Origin: Acidobacterium sp. S8 | GTDB taxonomy: Bacteria > Acidobacteriota > Terriglobia > Terriglobales > Acidobacteriaceae | Assembly (NCBI RefSeq): GCF_009765985.1 | Contig: NZ_LMUM01000011.1 | Span: forward strand, 88,172-152,171 | Length of the DNA: 64,000 nt | Direction of reading: 5' to 3' | In this document: one piece after another, positions 25,809-34,976 of the stretch | How positions within the stretch are numbered: the first letter of the stretch is position 1 | How the letters are laid out: each line of letters opens with the position of its first letter | Program-made: the position numbers and the translations under genes | The notes under the pieces: model-generated | The model's database searches: none | Told to the model about the DNA's origin: nothing | The model's input: only the letters and a program-made list of their open reading frames with translations

Positions 25809-26948
25809 GTGACATTACTGAGTTCAATCGAGGAAACAAAAGCACGCACGTCGTCGGCTGAGCCGCCCATCGATCGCTCAGCTCTGAATCAGGACGCATT
25901 TCGCCGCATGATCGCAATTGAGCGCAAGCGAACGGAGCGTTCCGGCAAACCCTTCCTGCTGATGCTTCTGGATGGTGGGAACCGCCATGAATCCACCCGC
26001 ATGCAAAAGGCACTCGATACCATGCTGGTAGCATTGCAGGCAGCTACGCGAGAGACCGATGTGATCGGTTGGTATCAGGACCAGACCATTGTGGGAGCTA
26101 TCTTCACAGGACTGGTGATCGACGACAAAGCCTCGATCCTCAATACGATTCTCACCCGGGTAAGCATTGCGCTAAGGGATAAGCTGACGTTTGAGCAGTT
26201 CAACCAGGTGAGCATTTCCTTCCATTTTTTCCCTGAAGAATGGGATGAGGATATGTCTGGGAGGCCAAGTAATGACGCTTTGTATCCCGACCTTTCGCAG
26301 CACGATCAGCGCAAGCGGGCTTTGCTGAATATAAAGCGTCTGATGGACATCGCGGGCAGCCTGCTGACTTTGATCGTGTGCCTTCCGGTGTTACTCGCCA
26401 TTGCCCTTGCGGTGAAGCTTTCTTCGAGAGGGCCCGTGTTCTTCCGGCAACAACGTGTTGGTCAACACGGAAAATGCTTTACCTTTCTAAAATTCCGTTC
26501 GATGTATATCAACAATGACCACACCGCGCACAAGGAATACATGACGAAGATGATTGTGGGTGATGCGGCTGAACCCCTACACGGAAAAGGGGAAAAGGTA
26601 TACAAGATCACGAACGATAAGAGAATCACCTCGGTCGGAAAGTTTCTGCGCAGAAGCAGCCTTGATGAGCTTCCACAATTTCTGAATGTACTCGCAGGTG
26701 ACATGTCCCTGGTCGGTCCCCGCCCCGCAATTCCATACGAAGTTGCTTCCTACCAGACATGGCATCGCCGCCGCGTGCTTGAAGTAAAGCCCGGCATTAC
26801 AGGACTGTGGCAGGTGAATGGCAGAAACCGCATCAAGTTTGATGAAATGGTTCGCCTCGATCTGCAGTACGCCAAGGCATGGTCCCCCTGGCTGGATATC
26901 AAAATTCTGGTGCGCACGCCTGGTGCAGTCCTAAAAGGGGCTTACTAG
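25809..26948 (+). CDS. initiating sugar transferase with degenerate GGDEF-like N-terminal domain
   Basis: A 379-residue phosphoglycosyltransferase. The C-terminal half (about 175-379) is a bacterial sugar transferase of the WcaJ/WbaP/PglC superfamily: a membrane-embedded hairpin (about 180-205), FTFLKFRSMYINND, the DE pair in SSLDELPQFLNVL, GDMSLVGPRP and GITGLWQVNGR. It loads the first sugar phosphate on undecaprenyl phosphate. The N-terminal part (about 28-165) resembles a degenerate GGDEF domain: KRTERSGKPFLLMLLDG and RETDVIGWYQDQTIVGAIF match the flanks, but the signature GGDEF is absent (WYQDQ). The GTG start at 25809 has AAGGAGAAGG upstream. The extra domain may sense a nucleotide. Confidence 0.9.
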   Translation: MTLLSSIEETKARTSSAEPPIDRSALNQDAFRRMIAIERKRTERSGKPFLLMLLDGGNRHESTRMQKALDTMLVALQAATRETDVIGWYQDQTIVGAIFTGLVIDDKASILNTILTRVSIALRDKLTFEQFNQVSISFHFFPEEWDEDMSGRPSNDALYPDLSQHDQRKRALLNIKRLMDIAGSLLTLIVCLPVLLAIALAVKLSSRGPVFFRQQRVGQHGKCFTFLKFRSMYINNDHTAHKEYMTKMIVGDAAEPLHGKGEKVYKITNDKRITSVGKFLRRSSLDELPQFLNVLAGDMSLVGPRPAIPYEVASYQTWHRRRVLEVKPGITGLWQVNGRNRIKFDEMVRLDLQYAKAWSPWLDIKILVRTPGAVLKGAY

Positions 26949-27058
26949 AAGGACTAAGTCATTTTGGCGAACACATAGTTATTCGTTCAAGGGCCCATCT
27001 GATTTCGAGTAGTAGATACTCAACAGTTTTAAAAATTTTGGAAGAACGGTAGATCATC

Positions 27059-28057
27059 GTGAACTTCGGTGTTATAGGTTACGGCTACTGGGGGCCGAAT
27101 ATCGTAAGGAATCTTGCCAGCCTAGAAGATTCCCGCGTGCTTGCGATCGCAGATGCAAGTCCAACAGCGCGGAAACGCGCACAAAAAGCGTATCCGGAAA
27201 TTCATGTGACCTCGGACGCTTCAGAAGTGACCTCGTCTCCTGAGATCGACGTTGTCGCAGTCATTACACCCGTCTGGACGCACTATGAGCTGGCCAAAGC
27301 TGCTCTCGAAAATGGAAAGCACGTCTTTGTCGAGAAGCCGTTTACCAGCAATACCGCTCAAGGCGAAGATCTGATTAATCTCGCGCGGCGAAAGAACCTG
27401 AAGATCATGGTCGATCATACGTTCCTGTTCACTGGAGCGGTGAAGAAGATTTCACAGCTTATGGATGAAGGAACGCTGGGAAAGCTCTATTACTATGACT
27501 CTACCCGTGTGAACCTCGGTCTGTTTCAGCATGACATCAACGTGCTATGGGACCTGGCTCCGCATGACCTCTCGATCATGGACCACCTGATCAACGGCAG
27601 CCCGGAAGCCGTGGTAGCGACGGGCCAAAATCACCTGAATGGGCACGAAGACGTCGCCTACATGACGCTGTACTTTCCCGAAAAGGTGATTGCTCATGTG
27701 AATGTCAATTGGCTTTCTCCGGTGAAAGTTCGTACCACATTGATCGGTGGCGAGAAGCGGATGCTTGTCTGGAACGATCTGGAAGCCGATGAAAAAGTAA
27801 AGGTATATGACAAGGGCGTAGATATCAGGAATCGTGAAGGTGTTTACGAATTGCTGGTGAACTATCGCTCTGGTGATATGTGGTCTCCGCAGTTGGAGCA
27901 GGTGGAGGCGTTAAAGCAGGAACTCACCTATTTCGTAGATTGCATCTCGAGCGGCGAAGAGCCGTTTAATAACGGCTGTGCCGGGCTGAGGGTCGTCAAG
28001 ATGCTGGAAGCCGCCACCGAATCGCTGCGACAGAAGGGCACCTTGGTTTATCTCTAG
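27059..28057 (+). CDS. Gfo/Idh/MocA family sugar oxidoreductase
   Basis: A 332-residue NAD-dependent oxidoreductase. The Rossmann start is GVIGYGYWGPNIVRNL, followed by VFVEKPFTSN (EKP motif with catalytic Lys) and the LAPHDLSIMDHL stretch with a conserved His. Family members of this type (WlbA/WbpB-like) oxidise a nucleotide sugar at C3 so that an aminotransferase can act. The formyltransferase and DegT-type aminotransferase that follow support amino-sugar synthesis. The start codon is GTG. A 110-bp gap before it contains the small dyad GAGTA-N5-TACTC near 27007-27021. Confidence 0.88.
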   Translation: MNFGVIGYGYWGPNIVRNLASLEDSRVLAIADASPTARKRAQKAYPEIHVTSDASEVTSSPEIDVVAVITPVWTHYELAKAALENGKHVFVEKPFTSNTAQGEDLINLARRKNLKIMVDHTFLFTGAVKKISQLMDEGTLGKLYYYDSTRVNLGLFQHDINVLWDLAPHDLSIMDHLINGSPEAVVATGQNHLNGHEDVAYMTLYFPEKVIAHVNVNWLSPVKVRTTLIGGEKRMLVWNDLEADEKVKVYDKGVDIRNREGVYELLVNYRSGDMWSPQLEQVEALKQELTYFVDCISSGEEPFNNGCAGLRVVKMLEAATESLRQKGTLVYL

Positions 28058-28104
28058 ATCTCCCCTTCCACTCATTCGTACTTATTGTTAAAGGAGCAGC
28101 TGAA

Positions 28105-28761
28105 ATGCAGACTGTAGTGGTAATGGGTAAAGGCGACCTGGCGATCAAGGTAGCCAACTGGTTCCTGCAATCAGAGAAATACAAACTGACCGCCGTTGTT
28201 CCGGTTATGCCAGAGCCTAAGTGGACGCAGTCACTGGCTGAGTGGAGCAGAGCAAACGGCATCCCGGTCATCGAATCCGGCCATTACAAAGACCTGCCGC
28301 AACTCGGAGCCGGTGAGCCGATTGACCTTGCGGTATCAGTCTTCTATGACAAGATCATCAAAGCGTGGTTCATCGACCGGTGTAAGAGAATCATCAATCT
28401 TCACAATGGACCGCTTCCTAAGTACCGCGGTGTCTCTCCTATCAATTGGGCGCTGAAGAACGAAGAGCTCGAGCATGGTGTGACCATCCACGAGATCACG
28501 CCGGGGATCGATGACGGACCAATCATTGGTCAGGTGAAGTACTCCATTTACCCGGCCTTCGATGAGGTCATTGATGTATACCGGCGCGCTCTGGAATACG
28601 CATGGACGCTGTTCCAGCAAACCGCTCCTATGCTCGACAAGATTGAAGCGCGTGAGCAAAAGCATGAGGAAGCGAGTTATTACAGCAAGCTGGATAATCC
28701 TCTACTGGGTGAACGCAGCGAATTCACCCGCCAGGCAGAACCGGTACACGCTGCGCACTGA
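28105..28761 (+). CDS. sugar N-formyltransferase-like protein
   Basis: A 218-residue formyltransferase with the Fmt/GART fold. The catalytic triad is visible: Asn98 and His100 in INLHNGPLPKYRG, and Asp136 in GIDDGPI. The His-to-Asp spacing of 36 equals that in methionyl-tRNA formyltransferase. The protein is shorter than Fmt (about 310 residues) and lacks its C-terminal tRNA-binding domain. Together with the oxidoreductase and aminotransferase genes around it, N10-formyl-tetrahydrofolate-dependent formylation of an amino sugar is the best reading. A GGAG ribosome-binding site is present. Confidence 0.85.
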   Translation: MQTVVVMGKGDLAIKVANWFLQSEKYKLTAVVPVMPEPKWTQSLAEWSRANGIPVIESGHYKDLPQLGAGEPIDLAVSVFYDKIIKAWFIDRCKRIINLHNGPLPKYRGVSPINWALKNEELEHGVTIHEITPGIDDGPIIGQVKYSIYPAFDEVIDVYRRALEYAWTLFQQTAPMLDKIEAREQKHEEASYYSKLDNPLLGERSEFTRQAEPVHAAH

Positions 28762-28820
28762 TGAAACGCGGAGAAGTCTGAAATATAAAAACGGTTTCGA
28801 TTTTTCACCATGGAGCAAAA

Positions 28821-30110
28821 ATGAATAATGCAACGCAAATCCCGTTCCTTGATCTGATCACGCCGCATGCTGAACTCGAGGGCGAGTTGGTCGAAGTGTT
28901 CAAAGGTGTACTGAAGAACGCAGGTTTCATCGGCGGTCCCTTGGTCGAAGAATTTGAAAATACATTTGCTGCTTTCTGTGATGCGCGCCACTCCGTTGCC
29001 GTAAGCAGCGGAACCGATGCACTGCGCTTTGCGCTCATGGCGTGTGGAGTTGAGAATGGCGATGTGGTCGTAACCGTTCCGCATACTTTCATCGCAACCA
29101 CGGAGGCCATCTCGCAGGCAGGTGCTCTTCCGGAATTCGTGGATATCGACGAACGCACCTACAATATGTCGCCGGAGATGTTGCGCCGTTATCTGGATCA
29201 GCAGTGTGTGCGTGATAGCGCCGGCAAGCTGATCAGCGTGAGAAGCGGGCGTCCGGTCACTGCAATTGTTCCGGTCCACATCTACGGTCAGATGGCTGAC
29301 ATGGATGCGATCCTTCAACTGGCTGAGGAATACGGCCTGGTTGTAGTGGAAGATGCGTGCCAGGCTCATGGCGCCGAATACTTCTCTGAGAAGTTCAATT
29401 GCTGGATGAAGGCCGGCTCGGTTGGCCAGGCCGCGGCATTCAGTTTTTATCCGGGAAAGAATCTCGGAGCGTGTGGTGAAGCTGGTGCAGTCACGACGAA
29501 TGACGATGAAGTAGCGGCTACGATCAAGATGTTGCGCGATCACGGCCAGGCCAGAAAGTACCACCATAATGTGGAAGGCTATAACGGGCGCCTGGATGCA
29601 TTACAGGCTGGATTGCTACAGGCGAAGCTGGCTCATCTGGCGAAATGGAATGCACTCCGGCGGGATCGCGCTGCGGAATACAACCGTATCCTCGGGGATA
29701 TCGAGGCCATCACTCTTCCCTATGAGCCGTCATGGTCACACGCTGTATATCACCTGTACGTGATTCGTACTTCCGATCGTGATGCCCTGGTGAACCACAT
29801 GAATCTTGCAGGTATCGGCACGGGGATTCACTATCCGATTCCTCTGCATATGCAGAAGGCCTACGTATCGCTTGGATACAGCCCGGAAGACTTTCCCGTT
29901 GCGAGAATGGTAGCCGCCGAAATCGCTTCTCTTCCGATGTTCCCTCAGCTCACCGCCGAGCAACAGGCACGTGTAGCAGACGAGCTCGTGGCATTTGCCG
30001 CTAAATCCGAATCAGCTTTGGTGACGAAAGCAGGCGATGCTGGCGAGATTGATCCTGCTCTGTTGCAAACGGTTGGCGGCAATGGACGCGGTGCTTCGCG
30101 GAGCCGGTAA
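28821..30110 (+). CDS. DegT/DnrJ/EryC1/StrS sugar aminotransferase
   Basis: A 429-residue PLP-dependent aminotransferase. The PLP-binding elements are VSSGTDALRFAL (about 62-73), VVVEDACQAHGA (about 174-185) and FSFYPGKNLGACGEAGAV, with the internal-aldimine Lys at about 213. Family members transfer an amino group from glutamate to a keto nucleotide sugar. With the C3-type oxidoreductase and the formyltransferase just upstream, it likely makes a 3-amino sugar that is then formylated. A C-terminal extension of about 45 residues is poorly conserved in character. Confidence 0.92.
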   Translation: MNNATQIPFLDLITPHAELEGELVEVFKGVLKNAGFIGGPLVEEFENTFAAFCDARHSVAVSSGTDALRFALMACGVENGDVVVTVPHTFIATTEAISQAGALPEFVDIDERTYNMSPEMLRRYLDQQCVRDSAGKLISVRSGRPVTAIVPVHIYGQMADMDAILQLAEEYGLVVVEDACQAHGAEYFSEKFNCWMKAGSVGQAAAFSFYPGKNLGACGEAGAVTTNDDEVAATIKMLRDHGQARKYHHNVEGYNGRLDALQAGLLQAKLAHLAKWNALRRDRAAEYNRILGDIEAITLPYEPSWSHAVYHLYVIRTSDRDALVNHMNLAGIGTGIHYPIPLHMQKAYVSLGYSPEDFPVARMVAAEIASLPMFPQLTAEQQARVADELVAFAAKSESALVTKAGDAGEIDPALLQTVGGNGRGASRSR

Positions 30111-30162
30111 TCGCTTCGTGTCGTGTGTGTTCAACAACTTCAGCAACTAACCTCCCTCTACT

Positions 30163-31119
30163 GTGACCTCTGAAATCATGGCAGCAACTTCAAACTATGT
30201 ATTGATTACACCTGCGCGGAATGAAGCTCAATTCATCGGATTGACGCTTCAGTCCATGGTGGAGCAAACGCATCGCCCATTGAAATGGGTGATAGTCAGC
30301 GATGGTTCCACCGATGGTACGGACGAGATCGTTCGGAAATACGTTGCAGACTATTCGTGGATCGAGCTGCTGCGCATGCCAGACCGCAAAGAGAGACACT
30401 TTGCGGGTAAGGCACATGCCTTCAACGCCGGATACGAGCGAGTGAAAGACCTCGATTTCGATGTAATCGGCAACCTGGATGCGGACGTATCTTTCGATGC
30501 GGACCACTTTGAATCACTGATTGCGCGGTTCGCTGAGTACCCGCAGGTCGGCGTTCTCGGTGCTCCATTCCGGGAAGGAAATTATCAGTACGATTACCGA
30601 TTTACCAGTGTCGATAGTGTTTGGGGCGGTTGCCAGCTCTTCCGCCGCGAATGTTTCGAGATGATCGGCGGGTACGCTCCGCTCGAGAGTGGTGGAGTGG
30701 ATTTGGTTGCCGTGGTGACCGCTCGGATGAAGGGATGGCAGAGCCGAACATACTTCGGCAAAGTCTGCATACATCATCGCCAGATGAACAGCGCTATGAA
30801 CAAGGGTCTGAAGCTCAAGTTCAAGTGGGGAGAGAAAGATTACCGCCTTGGCAGTCATCCGGTATGGCATATCTTCCGGTGCGCCTATCAGATGAAGTAT
30901 TCGCCGTACATCGTCGGTGGTGCTTTGATGCTGGCTGGATACTACTACGCTGCAATCACTCGTTGTCCACGGTCGGTTTCTGCGGAGTTCATCGATTTTC
31001 GCGGGAAAGAACAGATGAATCGCTTGAAGAGATTTATTGCTCGTAAACCCCAGATTGCGGAAGGTGCAGTTTCACCGCAGATGGCGGCTCGTCCAAGCTC
31101 GAGCGGAGGTGGCCTGTGA
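30163..31119 (+). CDS. family 2 glycosyltransferase
   Basis: A 318-residue GT2. The domain covers about 8-230 with YVLITPARNEAQFIGL, the SDGSTDGTDE nucleotide-binding stretch and DVIGNLDADVSFD (DXD-like). The acceptor part has GGYAPLESGGVDLV. The C terminus has one short hydrophobic segment (about 250-268), so it is probably membrane-associated. The start is GTG 30163 or ATG 30178; neither has a strong ribosome-binding site. It overlaps the next gene by 4 bases (GTGA). It adds one sugar of the repeat unit; specificity unknown. Confidence 0.88.
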   Translation: MTSEIMAATSNYVLITPARNEAQFIGLTLQSMVEQTHRPLKWVIVSDGSTDGTDEIVRKYVADYSWIELLRMPDRKERHFAGKAHAFNAGYERVKDLDFDVIGNLDADVSFDADHFESLIARFAEYPQVGVLGAPFREGNYQYDYRFTSVDSVWGGCQLFRRECFEMIGGYAPLESGGVDLVAVVTARMKGWQSRTYFGKVCIHHRQMNSAMNKGLKLKFKWGEKDYRLGSHPVWHIFRCAYQMKYSPYIVGGALMLAGYYYAAITRCPRSVSAEFIDFRGKEQMNRLKRFIARKPQIAEGAVSPQMAARPSSSGGGL

Positions 31120-32045
31120 GATTGATCCATCAAGGCGTGAACAGTGCACGCGCGGGCGTTCGCTCAGCTCTTCGCAGTGTATTGAGCCAGGAGCGGCGCA
31201 CGGAACTGAAGCGGCTCCAGGGATTGGCGCGGAAACGTTGCGCACCGGTTCTGTCGCTAGTTCATGGGACCTTTACTACTGAGGAATTGATTGCGGATTT
31301 GTCGCGTCGACTGCCGGCCGATTTCGAAATCCTCATGGTTCATAGTTCGTTCGATGGATTTCTTCCCATGTATAAGGGCACGGCGAAAGAACTTCTCGCG
31401 GCCCTGATCGATTTCTGCGGACCTAACCGAACGCTGGTCATGCCTTCATTTGTTATGGGTGGCCGCACCTATGATTCGTCGGCTTATTTTCGTACGCACC
31501 CATTTGATGTCCGGCGCACTCCTTCGGAAGTCGGGTTGATTGCAGAAATCTTTCGCAGGACGCCTAACGTATTACGGAGCCTGCACCCGACTTGTAGTGT
31601 CTGCGCTCTCGGGCCACTGGCGAAGGAGATAACCACCGGTCACCACCTATCAGAAACGGGCCTCAGCCCGGATAGCCCCTTCGGAGTGATGACACGTGGC
31701 CGCACGGCGATTCTCGGCTTGGGTGTGGAATACTATCGCTGTCTAACGCATGCCCACACGGCCGGCCACCAGATGGGCGAAGCCTTCCCCATCAAATTTT
31801 CCAATCCGTTTACGCAGGTCACTCTTATCGACTACGACGGCAGCCGTTTTGAATACAGATTGGGACTGCCTGACCGGACCAAAAAATTAGATCTGACGAT
31901 TATCTGGTCCTTGCTCTCTGCAAATGAGTTGATGGAATGGCGCTATCACGGAATTCCCATGTTCCTGATTCCGAGCGCGGGAGTTTTGACAGATCGTTTG
32001 ATTGAAGCTGCACACCGCGGAATCACGATTTACGGAAAAGCCTAG
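31116..32045 (+). CDS. AAC(3)-like N-acyltransferase
   Basis: A 309-residue member of the aminoglycoside 3-N-acetyltransferase (AAC(3)/YokD) fold. It has the family's MVHSSFDGF stretch, TLVMPSF, an RSLHPTCSVCALG segment and the THAHTAGHQ His-rich site. An N-terminal helical extension of about 45 residues is basic. In a polysaccharide locus the likely substrate is an amino-sugar intermediate, with acetyl-CoA as donor, rather than an antibiotic. Start codon GTG, overlapping the glycosyltransferase stop by 4 bases. Confidence 0.85.
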   Translation: MRLIHQGVNSARAGVRSALRSVLSQERRTELKRLQGLARKRCAPVLSLVHGTFTTEELIADLSRRLPADFEILMVHSSFDGFLPMYKGTAKELLAALIDFCGPNRTLVMPSFVMGGRTYDSSAYFRTHPFDVRRTPSEVGLIAEIFRRTPNVLRSLHPTCSVCALGPLAKEITTGHHLSETGLSPDSPFGVMTRGRTAILGLGVEYYRCLTHAHTAGHQMGEAFPIKFSNPFTQVTLIDYDGSRFEYRLGLPDRTKKLDLTIIWSLLSANELMEWRYHGIPMFLIPSAGVLTDRLIEAAHRGITIYGKA

Positions 32046-32079
32046 ACTGAGGCATTTCAGGCGAACGGAAGAAACTGAT

Positions 32080-33780
32080 ATGAGCGAGATGAAAGATAAG
32101 CCGAACGCACGGCGCGTGCTGCTGACCGGCGATACAACGCTGGAGCCACTCGGTCGGCTGCTTGAGCGCAACCAGGAAGCGCCGGCTGTGGTCACTTCGG
32201 CAGCACCATACGGGCAGGTGTTTCAGATTCTGCTGGATGCGAATCATTCCGCTTGGACGTTTCAGCCTAACGTGCTTGTTGTATGGACTGCGGCGCACAT
32301 TACGCTTCCTTCAGTCGGAAAGCTGATTCGCTTCGAAGGCGAATCGCCTGCTGCGGCTTACGAAGCCGCCATTGCAGAGGCCGAACAATTCGCCGATTCC
32401 GTCCTTCGTGCAGCGGATCGCGTTGATATGGTACTGGTGCCTACGTGGGTAATCCCCACTTACGAGCGGTGGGTGCAAACGCTCGCATGGCGGCAGGGAA
32501 TTGGCGTTGCGAATCTCATTGCCAGGCTGAACCTCCTACTCGCAGAGAAATTTGCCGCGCACCACAACATCGTTCTGCTCGACGCCGCATATTGGCAGGC
32601 AAGCCTGACCCGTTCGGCATACGATCCGCGCATGTATGCCTTCGCCAAGATACTGTACTCACAGCAGCTCTTTGAAAAAGCTGCAGCAGAGATGAAGGCG
32701 ATCCTGAGAGGATCCTTGGGGCAGACGAAAAAGGTAGTCGTTTGCGATCTCGACAATACACTGTGGGGCGGCGTAGTGGGAGACGACGGCTCGCACAACA
32801 TCAAGCTTGGCGCGCCAGATCCGGTAGGCGAATGCTTTTCTGCCTTTCAGCTGGTACTTAAGGGGCTCCGTTCTCGTGGCATTATGCTCGCGATCTCGAG
32901 CAAAAACGACGAAGCGTATGCACTGTCAGTAATTGAAGAGCATCCGGCGATGGTTCTGCGCAAGAGCGACTTTGTTGCGTGGCGAATCAACTGGAGAGAT
33001 AAAGCGGAGAACTTGCTAAGCCTTGCCGAAGAATTGAATCTGGGTCTTGACTCGTTTGTGTTCCTCGATGACAGCCCGCAGGAACGGGAGCAGATAAGGC
33101 AGGTTCTTCCGCAGGTATACACTCCGGATTTACCATCATCTCCCGCCGATTACGCATCGTTTCTTTCGACACTCAGTTGCTTTGAAACTTCGAGTATCGG
33201 TAAGGAAGATTTAGAGCGAACAACCATGTATCGGGCCGAGCGCGGCCGCAAGGAAGCTCTCGATCTTAGCGGTGATGTAGAGAATTGGTTGAATTCGCTG
33301 CAGATTAAAGTGCAGGCGGCTCCGTTATGTCGGGATAGCCTGCCGCGGGCGGCACAACTGCTGAATAAGACGAACCAGTTCAATCTAAGCCTTCGTCGTT
33401 TGGACGAGAAGAGCCTCTGGGATTGGGCAGAACAACCAAGCAACGCCGCGTATACCTTCGATGTCTCCGATCGATTCGGCAACTTCGGTCTTACCGGCCT
33501 GGCCAGTCTTTCACTCACTGGGTCCGAAGCAAGAATCGTTGACTTTGTGATGAGCTGCCGAGTGATGGGCAAGAAGGTAGAAGAGGCGCTGCTTGGGTAC
33601 ACGCTGGCGCAGGCGAAAGCTGCGGGAGCGGAGCGCATTATGGCACCGCCGGTTGATGGCCCACGAAATGGCCCGGCCAAAGATTTCTTTGCAAGCAAGT
33701 TTTCCAGTGTCGAAAGCGGTGCGATCGATCCGGGCCGAGTTGTCATTCCACCCCAAATCAACCTGATGGAGGAACGCTGA
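32080..33780 (+). CDS. FkbH-like HAD-IIIC phosphatase/acyl loader
   Basis: A 566-residue FkbH-type protein. The N-terminal part (about 10-205) is a SGNH/GDSL-like domain as usual in the family. The HAD domain begins VVVCDLDNTLWGG, giving catalytic Asp223 and Asp225, with ISSKNDE and VFLDDSPQER later. The C-terminal part (about 410-560) is GNAT-like (NKTNQFNLSLRR and FVMSCRVMGKKVEEALLG). FkbH proteins dephosphorylate 1,3-bisphosphoglycerate and load glyceryl (or a related acid) onto an acyl carrier protein. An acyl carrier protein gene follows at once. Start chosen at ATG 32080 with GGAAG upstream. Confidence 0.9.
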   Translation: MSEMKDKPNARRVLLTGDTTLEPLGRLLERNQEAPAVVTSAAPYGQVFQILLDANHSAWTFQPNVLVVWTAAHITLPSVGKLIRFEGESPAAAYEAAIAEAEQFADSVLRAADRVDMVLVPTWVIPTYERWVQTLAWRQGIGVANLIARLNLLLAEKFAAHHNIVLLDAAYWQASLTRSAYDPRMYAFAKILYSQQLFEKAAAEMKAILRGSLGQTKKVVVCDLDNTLWGGVVGDDGSHNIKLGAPDPVGECFSAFQLVLKGLRSRGIMLAISSKNDEAYALSVIEEHPAMVLRKSDFVAWRINWRDKAENLLSLAEELNLGLDSFVFLDDSPQEREQIRQVLPQVYTPDLPSSPADYASFLSTLSCFETSSIGKEDLERTTMYRAERGRKEALDLSGDVENWLNSLQIKVQAAPLCRDSLPRAAQLLNKTNQFNLSLRRLDEKSLWDWAEQPSNAAYTFDVSDRFGNFGLTGLASLSLTGSEARIVDFVMSCRVMGKKVEEALLGYTLAQAKAAGAERIMAPPVDGPRNGPAKDFFASKFSSVESGAIDPGRVVIPPQINLMEER

Positions 33781-33802
33781 AGCAAAAATCAGCGAATGTT
33801 CT

Positions 33803-34033
33803 ATGGAAGAAGTAATCGCAATTCTGAATGAAATACGGCCTGCGCAGAATTTCTCGAACGCGGAGAATTTCTTCGACCAGGGCATGCTGGATTCACTTGA
33901 CCTAACGGCGCTGGTAGCCGCACTTGAGACCCATTACGACGTATTTATCGACGTTGATGAAATCGCGCCCGATAATTTCAGCAACCTATTGGCAATCAAG
34001 GCTATTCTCGCCCGCAAAGGCGTGAGCGTTTAA
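33803..34033 (+). CDS. acyl carrier protein
   Basis: A 76-residue acyl carrier protein. The DSLDL motif places the phosphopantetheine-bearing Ser at residue 31. The acidic four-helix pattern and length match free-standing ACPs of FkbH systems. It is encoded 22 bases after the FkbH-like gene, so it is probably the acceptor for the FkbH-loaded acyl unit, which a later transferase would pass to a sugar or lipid carrier. Confidence 0.92.
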   Translation: MEEVIAILNEIRPAQNFSNAENFFDQGMLDSLDLTALVAALETHYDVFIDVDEIAPDNFSNLLAIKAILARKGVSV

Positions 34034-34050
34034 GCGCAACTCCGCGAGTT

Positions 34051-34956
34051 ATGACCTATCAACAGCCACATATCTCCGTCTGCATCTGCACCTATAAGCG
34101 TCCGGAGTTGCTTAGGCGCGCGCTCGAAGCTGCCTGCATGCAACGCAAAGATGATCTGTTCACCTTCACTATCGTGGTCGTTGATAACGATAAAAATGAG
34201 AGTGGACGAGAGATTGCTGCGCAAATGGCATTAGAATGCCGTGTGCCTATCAACTATGTTGTTGAAGCTCGGCAAGGTATCGCTCTAGCACGCAATAAGG
34301 CTGTCGAGAGCGCCACGGGGAATTTCGTAGCTTTCATGGATGATGATGAGCTTCCGATTCAGGAGTGGCTGCTGACATTATTCAAAACGCTTCAGGGCTG
34401 CGAAGCCGATGGTGTTCTGGGTCCTGTGGATCCTCATTTCGACGAAGATACCCCACAATGGATTATTGAGGGCGGGTTCTATTCGCGGCCAAGCCATCCA
34501 ACCGGAATGAAACTTGCGTGGAGAAATTGCCGGACCGGCAATGTGCTGTTAAAACGCGAACTCTTCGCCACTGACGAGCAGCCATTTAATCCGGAGTGCT
34601 TGTCAGGCGAAGACCAGGATTTTTTCCGAAGAAAGATTGAAAAAGGGCATCAGTTCATATGGTGTCATGAAGCCACCATTTATGAAGTGGTGCCTGCTGT
34701 TCGCTGGAAACGCAGCTTTCTCATTCGCCGGGCGTTGTTCCGTGGCATCTTTGCACAACGGAACCATGGGCTCCAGCCGTTGCGGCTGCTGCAAGCGGTT
34801 GTGTCCGCGCCGGTATATGCATTAGCTTTGCCGATTGCTTTCATTTTCGGACAGGCAAAGTTCATGACATGCGTTTTCAAGTTGTCATATCACATGGGCC
34901 GATTGTTCGCTGTCGTCGGCCTGAATCCAATTCGACAGCGCTACGTTACGGAATAG
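34051..34956 (+). CDS. family 2 glycosyltransferase
   Basis: A 301-residue GT2. It opens with HISVCICTYKRPELLRRAL, then VVDNDKNESGREIA, and the catalytic acidic motif is FMDDDELP (about 96-103). The acceptor-side GEDQDFFRR follows, typical of the rhamnosyl/succinoglycan-type subfamily. A hydrophobic C-terminal segment (about 250-275) suggests membrane attachment. It starts 17 bases after the ACP gene and ends 20 bases before the tRNA-like element, so that element should be in the same transcript. Confidence 0.9.
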   Translation: MTYQQPHISVCICTYKRPELLRRALEAACMQRKDDLFTFTIVVVDNDKNESGREIAAQMALECRVPINYVVEARQGIALARNKAVESATGNFVAFMDDDELPIQEWLLTLFKTLQGCEADGVLGPVDPHFDEDTPQWIIEGGFYSRPSHPTGMKLAWRNCRTGNVLLKRELFATDEQPFNPECLSGEDQDFFRRKIEKGHQFIWCHEATIYEVVPAVRWKRSFLIRRALFRGIFAQRNHGLQPLRLLQAVVSAPVYALALPIAFIFGQAKFMTCVFKLSYHMGRLFAVVGLNPIRQRYVTE

Positions 34957-34976
34957 CGATAGAACTGTCGTCATGC

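Noticed and set aside
31116..32045. Aminoglycoside resistance gene
   Set aside because: The AAC(3) fold is clear, but the gene is embedded with 4-base overlap in an EPS operon beside amino-sugar genes, so a sugar substrate is far likelier.
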